A stretch of DNA of 12,175 nt from Gonapodya prolifera JEL478 (GCA_001574975.1 KQ965831.1:34265-46439), one strand, 5' to 3'; shown: positions 1 through 8,862, counted from the first letter of the stretch. The notes: generated from the sequence alone by a model not told the origin. Made by a program: numbers and translations.

Positions 1-1502
1 GCGCTACTCGCCCTTGAGAGGAGCCGGCTACGGACACTCTTCAACATCATCCTTCTGACTGGCCCTGCTTTAGCAAGGGTCCCCAGCAGCAAAAACACAA
101 CAACAAACCTCCAGCGCAATGTGCTGTCCGTTCATGTGACTGGGATCCTCCGGGAATGCGGCGGCAATGCATCCGGAGAACAGGTCACGTATTTCCGCGG
201 AAAGAGAGGTGGAATGGAGCAAATGAGATCTTCATTTGCGCGAATCCTTGAGATCGTCATGGGTGTGCCAAAAAGATCAATCTCGGACGCTTTCGTACGC
301 GGTTACGTCCAACCTTGCGTCTACCACATNGTACACCGTCAGCACGCTCTACCGTCCGACATGACATTGCAGCATCAGCCGCTTTCACTAGATTGCGGCT
401 TTGTTTTGGCATTCGACCGTACAATGGCGATGTTCGCCTCCGGAATGGGTGCCGCGGAATGCTGGAGACGGTTTACGGAGGCCCACCTCAATGATAAGGT
501 CTCCAACTTGGATGGTTTCAAGAAAAGTTTATTGGGTGAGTCGAGAGCGGTACGTTTCGTGAGGTCTACGCTTGCCACTCACCGAAACTTACAGCAAGGG
601 ACTGGGAAGTTCCAGGCCCCATCGATCATACTTCCGCGACCAACAAAATGCCAGACTTCGAGACAAGAGCCTCACAGACAGCAATAAATGAGCCAAGGCA
701 TGCCGCTCGTGGGACGGGACATGGAGCAAGTATGGTGGTGCACCAATACTCCCACACACCTACCTTGTTGGGGAAAAAGAGGAAGAGGGCTCCTCGGCCA
801 GGGAAGTCTCAGACTAGCACTGGAACGAGGACTCTTTCTCTCCAATCTGCCGCTTCTATGGATGTGGAGCCACGTCTGGAATTTGTCTATACTNGCTGGA
901 CCAGTGAGGATCGACTCACGCCCCTCAAATGGCGTGCTCTCATAAAGGACACGAGATGCCCACAGTGTGGTATTCGTACACGTCGAGGGCCTGAATGCCC
1001 GAGACATCTGAAGCAATTGTACGGAGTGCAGGTTGGTCCCTCCCAACTACATGGACTGGGGGTGTTTGCTGCACGACCAATAGAGGCATTCACACGGCTT
1101 ATGGACTATACTGGAGAACGGATCACCGCAGATGTGGTGAACGCCATATATGGAATTGGACCATGCGTGTACGGGGTCTTGACTGACTCTGACCCCAGCA
1201 AGTTCGACACATGCAACATATTGGACGCAGCCCTTACGCTGACACCCGCCGCAACTGTTAACACCATTACGCCACAAATGGAATCTTCAGGAGCATCCTC
1301 CAACGTCACAATTTTTGAGAAAGACGGGGTATTGTTCCTGGAGACAATCGCTGACATTGATGAAAGTGTGGAGTTGCTGACAGATTATGGCGAGGGTTAT
1401 TTGGGTGCAATGGGGAAATACAGCATTAGGATTGAAGAGGTAAACGATTCACATGAATCGATCCTGTCCCAATTAACCAAACGGGATTGTAGGAGTAGTT
1501 AA
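1..1502 (+). CDS. SET-domain protein, 5'-partial, two exons in window
   Basis: Exons are 1-535 (open from the left edge, so the true start lies outside) and 595-1502. The 59-nt intron 536-594 has a GTGAGT donor and TTACAG acceptor, and removing it joins two otherwise different open frames. The C-terminal part holds a C-x2-C...C-x2-H cluster (Cys codons 957, 966, 996; His 1005) directly before a SET domain (about 1017-1420). Visible SET motifs are HGLGVFAARPI (SAM-binding region), YTGE and LLTDYG with the conserved Tyr at 1386. The usual NHSCxPN motif is degenerate, with only a late SNV-like segment. SET proteins normally methylate lysines, but activity here is uncertain. The roughly 190 residues encoded by exon 1 are not recognised. 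Two ambiguous bases (330, 894) fall in the gene. The zinc-cluster-plus-SET layout also occurs in protist and fungal repeat families, so a mobile-element origin is possible. Confidence 0.72.
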
Positions 1503-1537
1503 TAAAATCAGTAGATATGGTGCTCAGGTTTAATAAA
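1501..1537 (+). terminator. Two AATAAA polyadenylation-like signals
   Basis: AATAAA occurs at 1501-1506, overlapping the SET gene's TAA stop (1500-1502), and again at 1532-1537. They are placed to form the mRNA 3' end of that gene. This is motif-based only. Confidence 0.4.
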
Positions 1538-2198
1538 TCAGACTACTCCGCTAGAGCTTCAGTAAAGTAGTGTGCCAGTTGAGAAGGAGAGATGGCGAAC
1601 ATGGACTTGCTCCCGACGGAGAAACTGTGGGGGAAACCAAGATATGGATATGAAAGGTATGCGTCTAATGGTCATTTAATGGTCACACTCAGGGGGGTTC
1701 CCTTCGACCTGTTAGGTGTCGTNGTCACGACTCAAGACGCAGGACATGTCTCTAATTTATGTTATTAGATGCTAGCCAAGACGGTAATGCTAAAAAGGTA
1801 ATAAAAGACGCTTATTAGATTAGAATGTTATCGCTGCAACTGGGCCAGTGAGGTGCCTGACCCGTCGACCCGTCGGGTCGGGCCAGACACCTTTCGGGCC
1901 GGCCCGACTCGGGTCAAGGATGTTTCGGGCCAACCTCGGGTCGCGCCAAAGCTCGACCCGACCTGACTGCAACACTAGCCTTTATCCAGGAAACGTCCAA
2001 ACGCCCTTGCATATCCGAAGGGGACTCGGACAGAAACGCGACATCGGCGACTTCTCATGAGGGCAGCAAACCCGAATACCTTGACCGCTCTACAGCTTTC
2101 AACCAAGCCTCTTCAAGCTGCCAGGATGTCAAATTAGGTGAGCATCCTAAATTGGTTTCAAGTCAAGTTCGGTATACGTTCTTAATGACTCGTCTTGG
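1503..2198. other. Gene-poor region between SET gene and first ankyrin gene
   Basis: No convincing gene is seen. It contains the SET gene 3' end, an ambiguous base at 1723, an AT-rich stretch with a direct repeat TTATTAGAT (1762-1770 and 1812-1820), the GC-rich block at 1859-1967, and a remnant of the ankyrin gene's ancestral exon 1 (about 1979-2137) with its intron (2138-2214, GTGAGC to GCAG). The remnant frame matches the second copy's exon 1 (shared SSQD/CQD-type end and the same phase-1 donor TTAG|GTG), but it has no ATG back to the stop at 1858-1860. Confidence 0.6.
1859..1967. repeat. GC-rich degenerate GACCCG/CGGGTC/CGGGCC block
   Basis: Six-base words on both strands recur here: GACCCG at 1859, 1867 and 1955; CGGGTC at 1874, 1910 and 1937; CGGGCC at 1926. 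There is also a 12-bp perfect palindrome CGGGCCGGCCCG at 1895-1906. The block could fold into several hairpins. It ends where sequence shared with the upstream side of the second ankyrin copy begins (GCAACACT 1969-1976 versus GCAAAACT 3742-3749). It may be a subterminal repeat of a transposon or a simple-sequence expansion; no target-site duplication was identified. Confidence 0.6.
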
Positions 2199-3568
2199 AT
2201 GATTCTTCTCGCAGAACCGTCCATCACGAGCAGCAACGGCGAACAGAGTCTAGGCAACGTTGGTGGGGTTGAAGAGACTCAAGACGAATCAATGCCAGGA
2301 ACTATCTACCTGTCAGACAAGGTCTGCCGCGTCTTAACCAACCCTGCTGTGCAGAGAAGTTTTGGTGCGAGCGCGGAGACAGTGATTTGGAGGCTTTTAC
2401 AGCTGCTGCAAGAGGTAGTGGACACGGATGGAAACGTGGCCGCGTCGCAGGTATGTCCCGAAACTGTCTCTCCTCAGCGTCTCATCACTTTTCATCCACC
2501 GTACCTATCAGGGTGGTCAACTCCTCTCTAATATGTGGCGGCCTCGTAGTATCTGGCGAAGGACCGGGCGCATTCTCTTGCTTCATCCCAGACACTTGGC
2601 GATTCCCTCTGCTCTCTCTTCTGTCCGAAATCATTAATCGAATCGGACTGTTCTGCTCGGACTACCGCTTAGCTCTTCCAACCCGGGCGCTAAGCAAACA
2701 TCTCAAACCCCTCTTTGACCGACCGTCCGATGTCGCAGTCCGTGCTCTTCGCCACTACAGGACTCCGGAAACAGCCCTCGTCGCAGAATGCACCCTGGGC
2801 AATGTGGCGGTCATCGAAGTGCTTTGTCGGTACGCTACCGTAAACGGCACTGTAGGACGACGCAAATCGCAGCCCCTTACGGTGGCTGCTCGCAATGGTT
2901 GCCTCAATGCCGTTCGCTTTCTCCTTGAGAAAGGGGCGGATTTGCATTATAACAACCACGAAGCAATCCGACTTGCAGCTTCGTATGGTCACAAAGTCAT
3001 GGTTGCGTTGCTCCTCCACTACGGTGCTGATGCAGACACCGCACTGGATAGCGTAGTGTCTGCTGCTGCGTCATGTTGGTTCACTATGACTAGTAAACCA
3101 GGATCGGCACTAGATTTGGTGCATCGTTTGATCGATAACGGAGTGTTCGTGACGCCCAGTACCCTGTCCTCAGCTGCTCAACTTGGAACTCCTGAGTTGA
3201 TGAAGCTCTTGGTAAATTCAGTGGCCGGGGCGCAATTCACCCCAGAATCTTTCGATGGAGCCTTGCATCAAGCAACTCTCTATGGAAATGATAAATTTGT
3301 CCGGTTCTGCGCTGAGCGAGGGGCGGACGTGAACTTCTTCGACGGCGGATGCTTGATTCTGGGAGCGGAGGATGGAAACCTTGACGTCGTCGAAGCTTTG
3401 ATGGACTTCGAGGCTGATGTCAGTGCTCAAGGATGTAAAGCTGTCTTTGACACATCCCGATGTGATCACAGACATATTTTGAAATTGATGAAGGACAGAG
3501 GTGTCGATGTGGAAAACATCCTCGCGATGGGTTACTCAGCAAACGAAAATGGGAATGAGGACCTTTGA
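2199..3568 (+). CDS. Ankyrin-repeat protein with F-box-like segment (copy 1)
   Basis: Proposed exons are 2199-2450, 2512-2545 and 2592-3568, giving 420 residues. Introns are 2451-2511 (GTATGT to TCAG) and 2546-2591 (GTAGTA to CCAG, only 46 nt). The small middle exon is supported by the conserved pattern QLLSxMxRP and RRTG in copy 2. A hydrophobic segment after the last intron (LLSEIINRIGLFCSDYRLAL) resembles an F-box; this is a weak match. About eight to nine ankyrin repeats then run from roughly 2754 to 3530, with cores such as GADLHYNN, GHKVMVALLLHYGAD and AEDGNLDVVEALMDFEAD. Such proteins usually act as adaptors, for example substrate receptors of ubiquitin ligases. The start is uncertain: ATG 2199 lies inside what was intron 1 in the copy-2 layout, and the next in-frame ATG is 2292. 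Both have poor start context. Confidence 0.7.
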
Positions 3569-3754
3569 TGGACGCTTCAACCATATGTACTTTGCGAAGT
3601 GCATACAGGACCGCTTTTATTTCCCTTAGAATAATCTAGTCACACTTCAGCACGGAAATTGTAGTAGGAAGATGCAACCTGTCGTTTACCGCGTCCATTT
3701 CGGGTTTGGAAGGTCAGGGCCGCGAACCGAACAAATTCTCCGCAAAACTCGAAC
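3569..3754. other. Spacer between tandem ankyrin copies
   Basis: These 186 bp have no gene. The spacer should carry the 3' end of copy 1 and the former promoter of copy 2. A stretch at about 3700-3749 (TTTCGGG...GGGCCGCG...GCAAAACT) loosely resembles the end of the GC-rich block upstream of copy 1. Confidence 0.4.
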
Positions 3755-5392
3755 ATGACCCACAGGAAGTGTTTCCCTGCTGCTACTGAAGAAGAAATCG
3801 ACCTCGAAGAGAATGACTTTCGACGAGGAGGCCCCAGGGACTCTCACATTGATACGGCGACTTCCCAAAATCGCAGCAATCCTAAACGCATCAAGGACTA
3901 TTTCACTGTGATGCAAGCAACGCCAAGTAGCCAGGATGAAATCTTAGGTGGGCGACCGGCAAATGTCTCTAATCACGTTGTGTTTGGAATGCTGTTGACC
4001 ACCCAACCCCGTTTCTTTCGGCGGAACAAGCCATCACGAGCTGCAACAACAAAATAGGGTCTATTTGTGTGCCATGACCGACAAGGACAGTGTAGGCACT
4101 GTTGGCGAGGTGGAACAGGCCAAAGAGAGCAACTCTGGAACTCTCACTGTCTCCACCAAGCTGTTAACGGTCCTCTCCAATCCTATTGTTCAGAATGTTG
4201 TCGGAGCTAACGCGGAGGTCATGATTTGGAGGCTTTTACGAACAACGGGGACCGTAGACCGGGAGGGAAATGTGCAGGTACGCTTCGAAGCTGAATATCT
4301 CCTGTTAGGTTCTCGGCAATTGGCGATCTTCTGTCATTTTAAGGAGGCTCAGCTACTCTCTGCTATGCAGCGACCTGTGAGAAAACTTCGCAGGACCGGC
4401 ACCCTGAAAGCACACTGACTTATTCCAGAAACGTGGCGATTCTCTCTCCTTTCTCTTCCACCGGAAATTATCACCAGAATTGGGCTGATCTGCCGGGATT
4501 ACCGCTTTGCACTTCCGGTCCGCGCGCTGAACAAACGGCTCAAGCACATCTTTGAGCGACCTTCCGATATCGCAGCTCGGGCGCTTCAGCATTACGAGAC
4601 GCCAGAGCTGGCCCTCCTCGCAGAAAGCACCCAAGGCAACGTGGCGGTCCTTTAGGTGCTGTGTCAAAACGCCAACATGAACGCAACTGCTGGACGACGG
4701 AAATCGCAGGCCTTGGTGAAAGCGGCGGATCACGGGCGGCTTGACGCTGTTCGGTATCTGCTCGAGAAAGGAGCCAATCTACATTATAACCGCAACGAGG
4801 CAATCCGATGTGCAGCTTTGAGCGGTCACAAGGACGTGGTCGAAGTACTCTTGGGCAAAGGGGCGGATGGAGGTGTTGCACTCGTCAGTGCATTGTATCA
4901 TATTGTGTTCCCACGGCATGGGAAAGGTGTGGCCGCCTCGTCACGGGATTTGGTGGATTACTTGATAAGCAGCGGAGCGCTCTTAACGGGATTTTGCTGG
5001 ACACGGCTGCTCAAAGGGGCAATGTTGAGTTGGTGGAGTTTCTGGTGGATTCAGTCGCTGCAGCGCAGCTGCGCCAAGAGGACTTGGATGGGGCCTTGTA
5101 CAAAGCTGCTATTATTGGACATGCAAAGGTGGTGCGGTTCCTAGCTGACCCAGGGGCTGACGTGAACTACGTTGGTGGGGAAAGCTTGGTATGGGGAGCG
5201 GAGGACGGAAACCTGGAAGTCGTGGAAGCGTTACTGGACTGCGGCGCTGATTTCAGTGTTCAAGGATACAAGGCTGTCTTTGATGCCTTTAGGTGTGGTC
5301 ACAAGCACATATTGAAGCTGATGAGGGACAGGGGAGTCGACGTGGATATCATTCTCGCGTCGGAGGAATCGTGTCAACTAAAACACGGATGA
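3755..5392 (+). pseudogene. Decayed ankyrin-repeat gene (copy 2)
   Basis: This is homologous to copy 1 over its whole length. Exon 1 begins at ATG 3755 and ends at 3947 with a phase-1 GTGGGC donor, as in copy 1. Five lesions are visible. The matching acceptor reads GCGG (4021-4024) where copy 1 has GCAG. The following exon is out of frame with exon 1 and reads from about 4065. One base is missing at the short-exon donor (CCT|GTGAGA at 4377 versus CCTC|GTAGTA in copy 1). An in-frame TAG sits at 4653-4655 where copy 1 has GAA. Between 4956 and 5005 there are 50 nt where copy 1 has 51. The F-box-like stretch (SLPPEIITRIGLICRDYRFAL) and ankyrin cores such as AEDGNLEVVEALLDCGAD are still clear. 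Draft-assembly errors could explain one or two lesions but hardly all. Confidence 0.82.
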
Positions 5393-5628
5393 GGACGCGT
5401 GAGGGACATTTCAATCGGTCATGATACAAAACGTAGGGCTTCGAATCACACCTTTGATTGACATGGCAGCTTTATGGCGAGGGCACGTATAAACCTTCAC
5501 ATAGAATGTGCTACACTTGCTACACGTAAAAATCGATTGAATGAAAATGCATTGATACTCTTAAAGGTTGTCGGCACTTCAGCCGAATTGATCGGCCGGC
5601 CCGCCTCACTTTGCATCAACACACCACC
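5393..5628. other. Upstream region of the beta-lactamase-like gene
   Basis: These 236 bp lack a gene. They include a short direct repeat TGCTACAC (two copies near 5508-5525) and an 8-bp palindrome GGCCGGCC (5594-5601), 28 bp before the chosen ATG. No TATA box is convincing. Confidence 0.4.
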
Positions 5629-7080
5629 ATGCCCAACGCAGGCCCCGCGTCCGTTCTCTCCGAACTTGCCGCCATTGAACCATCCAGTCGCGGCTCAATC
5701 GGCGTTGCCGCGTCCTTCCACGCGTATCATTCACTTGCCACCGCCGCACCACCAGCGATTTCCTTCAATGCCGATCAGCGATTCCCAATGGCCTCCACAG
5801 TGAAGGTCGGCCTGGCTGCAACGGTGCTGAAATTGATCGAACGGGGGGAACTTGGTGTTGCTGGACCAGCCAAGGGGAAGAAGCTGGCACTCGACCTTGT
5901 CGTCGAGGTGGAAGACTTCGATCTGTGCATAGAGTACCCGGAGATTGTGTCAGTGCTCTTTTTTCTTCTCTCCAATTCCCCCGCGATTCGTTGCTGAACA
6001 TGTCGGCACAATCCAAATTGCTCTCTCAGCTGGGGCGGGCACCTTCCCGCCTTCTTCGCCGTCTCCAACCTGCTTGAAATGTCTCTCACGCGATCCGACA
6101 ACACCGCCACGGACGTGCTCCTCAAGCTCATTGGGGGTCCGCCAACAGTCCGCAAGTACCTCGACGAGCTCGGGGTTCCGCCAGCGATGAACCCGAAGAG
6201 CAACATGAGAGATAATTTGTGGATGGCGTACCCAGAGGTGTTTGGGGAGTGGGTGGGTTGACAGTTTCGAGGTCTGGGGTGCGAAGCACGGAAGACCGAG
6301 CTGTTTGAGCGCCGGGCGCAGCGTGCGTGTCCTCCGGAGGCGAAGTCTGTACCCAAGACATTCGCATGTCCTTATCCTTCCGCACCTGGTTGCAGAACGC
6401 CCATGAACCCCTCTTCCACAAATACTCCCAAATCGAGCGCGACCAACCTCTGGTGGCCCAAAGGTACCAGGAGTCCACATATCCACCCAACCCCGCAGCT
6501 GTGGAAGGCGACGTGCGGGACTCGACCACACCGGTGCGTAGCTCTCACGTCCTTCGGCTTATGCGGTACCCCTTGCTGCACCGCATCATCAAACTAATTG
6601 TTTGTACTACCCACCCCCAGGCTGCTTACCACACCTTCCTCCGCCTCGCCCTATCCGCCCACCTCTCCACCGCCCCCCACCCATCGTCCCTATCCCCCTC
6701 CATGTCCGCCTACCTCCTCGCAGCCATGTCGCGGTGTCTCTCCACGGAGCGCATCCGGGGCCGTCTTCGCCCCGGCGTTCCGACCAGCGTCAAGGGCGGG
6801 AGCGTGAGGGGCAACCATTCCGAGGTGGGAGTGGTGGAGGTGGAGGGGAGGGGGTGGATCACGCTGGTGAGTTTGTGATGGGCTGGGACGGGTCATTGGG
6901 TGTGCGGTGTGCGATGTGAGCTAACGGTTGTGCGCATCCTGGGTGGGCATAAAGGCTATTTACACCCGCAACGCGCCAGGCGCGACGGAGCCAACCCCGA
7001 TGAGTATCAGGGAGAGAACGATCGCGGATGTGGCGAGGCTGGTGTATGACTATTATCTTATCGAGAGTGGGAGGTCATGA
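5629..7080 (+). CDS. Class A beta-lactamase-like serine hydrolase, five exons
   Basis: Exons are 5629-5948, 6030-6256, 6358-6533, 6621-6866 and 6955-7080, which sum to 1095 nt (364 aa). The third (6534-6620) and fourth (6867-6954, CTAAC branch at about 6920) introns are strong; intron 2 (6257-6357, GTTGAC donor) is the weakest. Motifs in order are FPMASTVK with Ser56 and Lys59 (SxxK), SDN at 129-131 within LTRSDNTATDVLL, a YPPNP...DSTTP segment (224-241) matching the post-omega-loop 'DxxDTTxP' region, and VKGG (298-301) where KTG/KSG is expected, followed by a closing strand AIYTRNAPGA. The ATG at 5629 has context CACCATGC. No signal peptide is seen, so a cytosolic protein is likely, unlike secreted bacterial enzymes. 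The substrate is unknown. It could be a peptidase-like or esterase-like relative; antibiotic hydrolysis cannot be assumed. The family is bacterial in distribution, so old horizontal transfer followed by intron gain is a reasonable inference. Confidence 0.85.
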
Positions 7081-7276
7081 GATTGGGGTTGTCGGGAGTT
7101 ATGTATGAAGAGATGGGATGCAATTGATAGCGCAAGAGCGAGCCAAACTTCCTACGGCTTAAATTGCATTTAAGAAAAGATTTACTACATTCGGGGTACC
7201 TTCCCCGTCTCGGGTACCAACGCACGTCCCCGTCCTCCTCCCCTGCCACCCTCCCTGCCCAATCCCCCACTTCCCC
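7081..7276. other. Convergent 3' intergenic region
   Basis: These 196 bp lie between the stop codons of the serine hydrolase (plus strand) and the CBS gene (minus strand). They should hold both mRNA 3' ends. No canonical AATAAA is evident and no gene is seen. Confidence 0.5.
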
Positions 7277-8650
7277 CTACTTTCCCCTCCACACCGCCAC
7301 GACATCTGAATGGCTCACCACCCCCACGACCTTCCTGCTTCCCTTGTCCTCGCCATGGACGACCCACACCTCGTGCGAGCCTGAGTCCACCATCAGGCGG
7401 AGCAGGTCTGCGAACGACGTGGAGGGGAGGCCGACGGTGGGTACGAGGTGGGAGGCGCGGTTCCAGGAGAGGAATTCGAGGAGGGGCATCTGGGAGGTAG
7501 AGGTAGGGGGTGGGGTTTGGGAGGTCGTGGGTGGAGAGGGGCCGGATAGGCTATCAGTTGGAGGGGTACACGTAACCCTGCAAGTGACAAACTCACCTTG
7601 AACCGGTACATAACCACCTCTGTAATGCCCCTCAAATCCGCCACGCCCAGCGTCGCCACCACCTCGCCGCCTTCCATGTCCAGGACCGGAACAGCCCTCA
7701 AATTCTCCCTCGCCAGCACCGCGAGGGCCTCCCAGGCCGTCATGGACTGCGTCACGAAAACCACGGGCCTCTTGGGCGGGGCGATGGCGTCCGTAGAAAG
7801 GAATAGGGACGACACTGTCGCGGCGGGGTCGACGAGGGAGGTGTACAGGTCCGGATGGGCGGCGGCGTATTTGATGAGGTCCGTTTGGGTCAGCATGAAG
7901 GGAGACATGCGGTGGGTGGCGTCGGTGACGATGGCGCGGTGGATGCGGAGGGAGAAGGAACGGATGACCTTTTTCATGAGGAATCGGGTGGGGTAGGTTG
8001 GCACGACGACGTAATCGGGTGAAGGCTGGTAGGGGACAACACACAGGCTCCAAGGTGTCCATGACATCGAATTCAACCGTCCTGTAACTCTCCGTGTCAT
8101 TGTCGAGCGTCTCGGCCTGCTCGACGCTATCTGCGAGGGCCGCCTTGACGCCCTCCCCGTCGGGTCCCTTGCCTGCCTCCTTCTTGAGCAAAAAGTGCAT
8201 GAAGTCCATCGACGTGACTACTGAGACGATCTTGGCTGGGTTGGAGTGAGACTGAATGGCGAGCGATGTGACGTTGGCCTTGGCCATGGTTTTCATGGCG
8301 TCGGCAATGGGGGTGGTCGGTGGGACCGAAATGATTGCGGGTTTGTGGAACGCGCATTCTGGGAGAGGTTGGAGGGAGTGCGAAAGGGGGGGTTTCAGGT
8401 GCGGAAAGGTGAGGAGGGCCAGATGAATTGTGTCCCAGAGGAAACAGCACCAGCAACACAACGTGGACACGTATTCGGTGATCCAAGAGGCCAAATCTCC
8501 GCTCTTGATACACATGCACAAAATTCGCCCTCTTTCCACGCAACAGTCCGGTCGGTACCGCTCTCCCAGTCGTGTTTCGCCTTGCCCACCGCGCCAGCAC
8601 CCACCAGCGATCGTCAAGCCTTTCAGCGACTTTGCATTGTTCGAATTCAT
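7277..8650 (-). CDS. Protein with four CBS motifs, four exons
   Basis: Minus-strand exons are 8650-8605, 8358-8045, 7968-7597 and 7489-7277, totalling 945 nt (314 aa). Introns are 8359-8604 (GTGGGT to CCAG), 7969-8044 (GTGTGT to AAAG) and 7490-7596 (GTGAGT to CCAG). CBS-like units lie at residues about 10-75 (PAIISVPPTTPIADAMKTM...VVTSMDF), 108-155 (LRIHRAIVTDATHRM...LTQTDLI), 183-235 (ENLRAVPVLD...VADLRGI) and 255-312 (SHEVWVV...VVSHSDVV). Paired CBS modules bind adenine nucleotides and act as energy sensors or regulatory subunits. Four CBS motifs in about 315 residues recall AMPK gamma/Snf4 or Sds23-type proteins, but the exact family is not settled. The first intron is the least certain because its 246 nt are open in the same frame; the short-exon model is preferred because it joins KSLKGLTIA to ECAFHKPAII as a typical CBS start. 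Confidence 0.85.
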   Translation of the reverse strand: MNSNNAKSLKGLTIAGGCWRGGQGETRLGERYRPDCCVERGRILCMCIKSGDLASWITEYVSTLCCWCCFLWDTIHLALLTFPHLKPPLSHSLQPLPECAFHKPAIISVPPTTPIADAMKTMAKANVTSLAIQSHSNPAKIVSVVTSMDFMHFLLKKEAGKGPDGEGVKAALADSVEQAETLDNDTESYRTVEFDVMDTLEPVCCPLPAFTRLRRRANLPHPIPHEKGHPFLLPPHPPRHRHRRHPPHVSLHADPNGPHQIRRRPSGPVHLPRRPRRDSVVPIPFYGRHRPAQEARGFRDAVHDGLGGPRGAGEGEFEGCSGPGHGRRRGGGDAGRGGFEGHYRGGYVPVQGEFVTCRVTCTPPTDSLSGPSPPTTSQTPPPTSTSQMPLLEFLSWNRASHLVPTVGLPSTSFADLLRLMVDSGSHEVWVVHGEDKGSRKVVGVVSHSDVVAVWRGK

Positions 8651-8862
8651 TGCTGCAGTTTAGCAAATGCGATAATGATTTGTGTTTTGTTGTGACTCGA
8701 CTGCCCTTGCGGTACAGGGTTTTTCCGACTGACCAAATTCATTATTCTCAAAACTTTCACTAAGAACGACAGATGCTCTGGGCAACATAGTATCTATGCG
8801 TGGTATAAGCTCAGAAAATCCTTCGTGCAGGAGTACCAATGCTCGTGGAAGGATTCGACGGG
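8651..8862. other. Region between mannosyltransferase stop and CBS start
   Basis: Both flanking genes read on the minus strand. These 212 bp should contain the 3' end of the mannosyltransferase mRNA and the promoter of the CBS gene. No recognisable element or gene was seen. Confidence 0.45.

Larger units (their letters stand above)
1969..5392 (+). repeat. Tandem duplication of an ankyrin gene (about 1.6 kb per copy)
   Basis: Copy 1 (about 1969-3568) and copy 2 (about 3742-5392) share exon order, the phase-1 first intron, the second intron position, a short conserved exon and all ankyrin repeats. They are head to tail and 0.17-0.19 kb apart. Matching segments include GATTTGGTG...GCTGCTCAA and the upstream side of exon 2. 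Copy 1 remains open while copy 2 has several lesions, so decay followed the duplication. Confidence 0.85.

Noticed and set aside
1-1502. Transposase (for example KDZ type) encoded with the SET domain
   Set aside because: No DDE/DDD catalytic pattern, zinc-finger array or terminal inverted repeat could be shown in the visible part, so only a possible link to mobile DNA is kept.
1721-1735. Short inverted repeat GTCGT...ACGAC around the ambiguous base
   Set aside because: Too short and interrupted by an N; not distinguishable from chance.
1848-2060. A 70-residue plus-strand frame across the GC-rich block
   Set aside because: Its composition follows the GACCCG/CGGGTC words, it differs from the frame shared with ankyrin copy 2, and it has no homology signal.
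5775-6531. Two 193-residue minus-strand open frames
   Set aside because: They lie opposite the beta-lactamase-like exons and show no recognisable domain.
7277-8650. A single continuous 457-residue minus-strand reading frame
   Set aside because: Its middle and 3' parts are arginine/proline-rich nonsense, whereas splicing at three phase-consistent introns gives an intact four-CBS protein. The long frame is partly a shadow.
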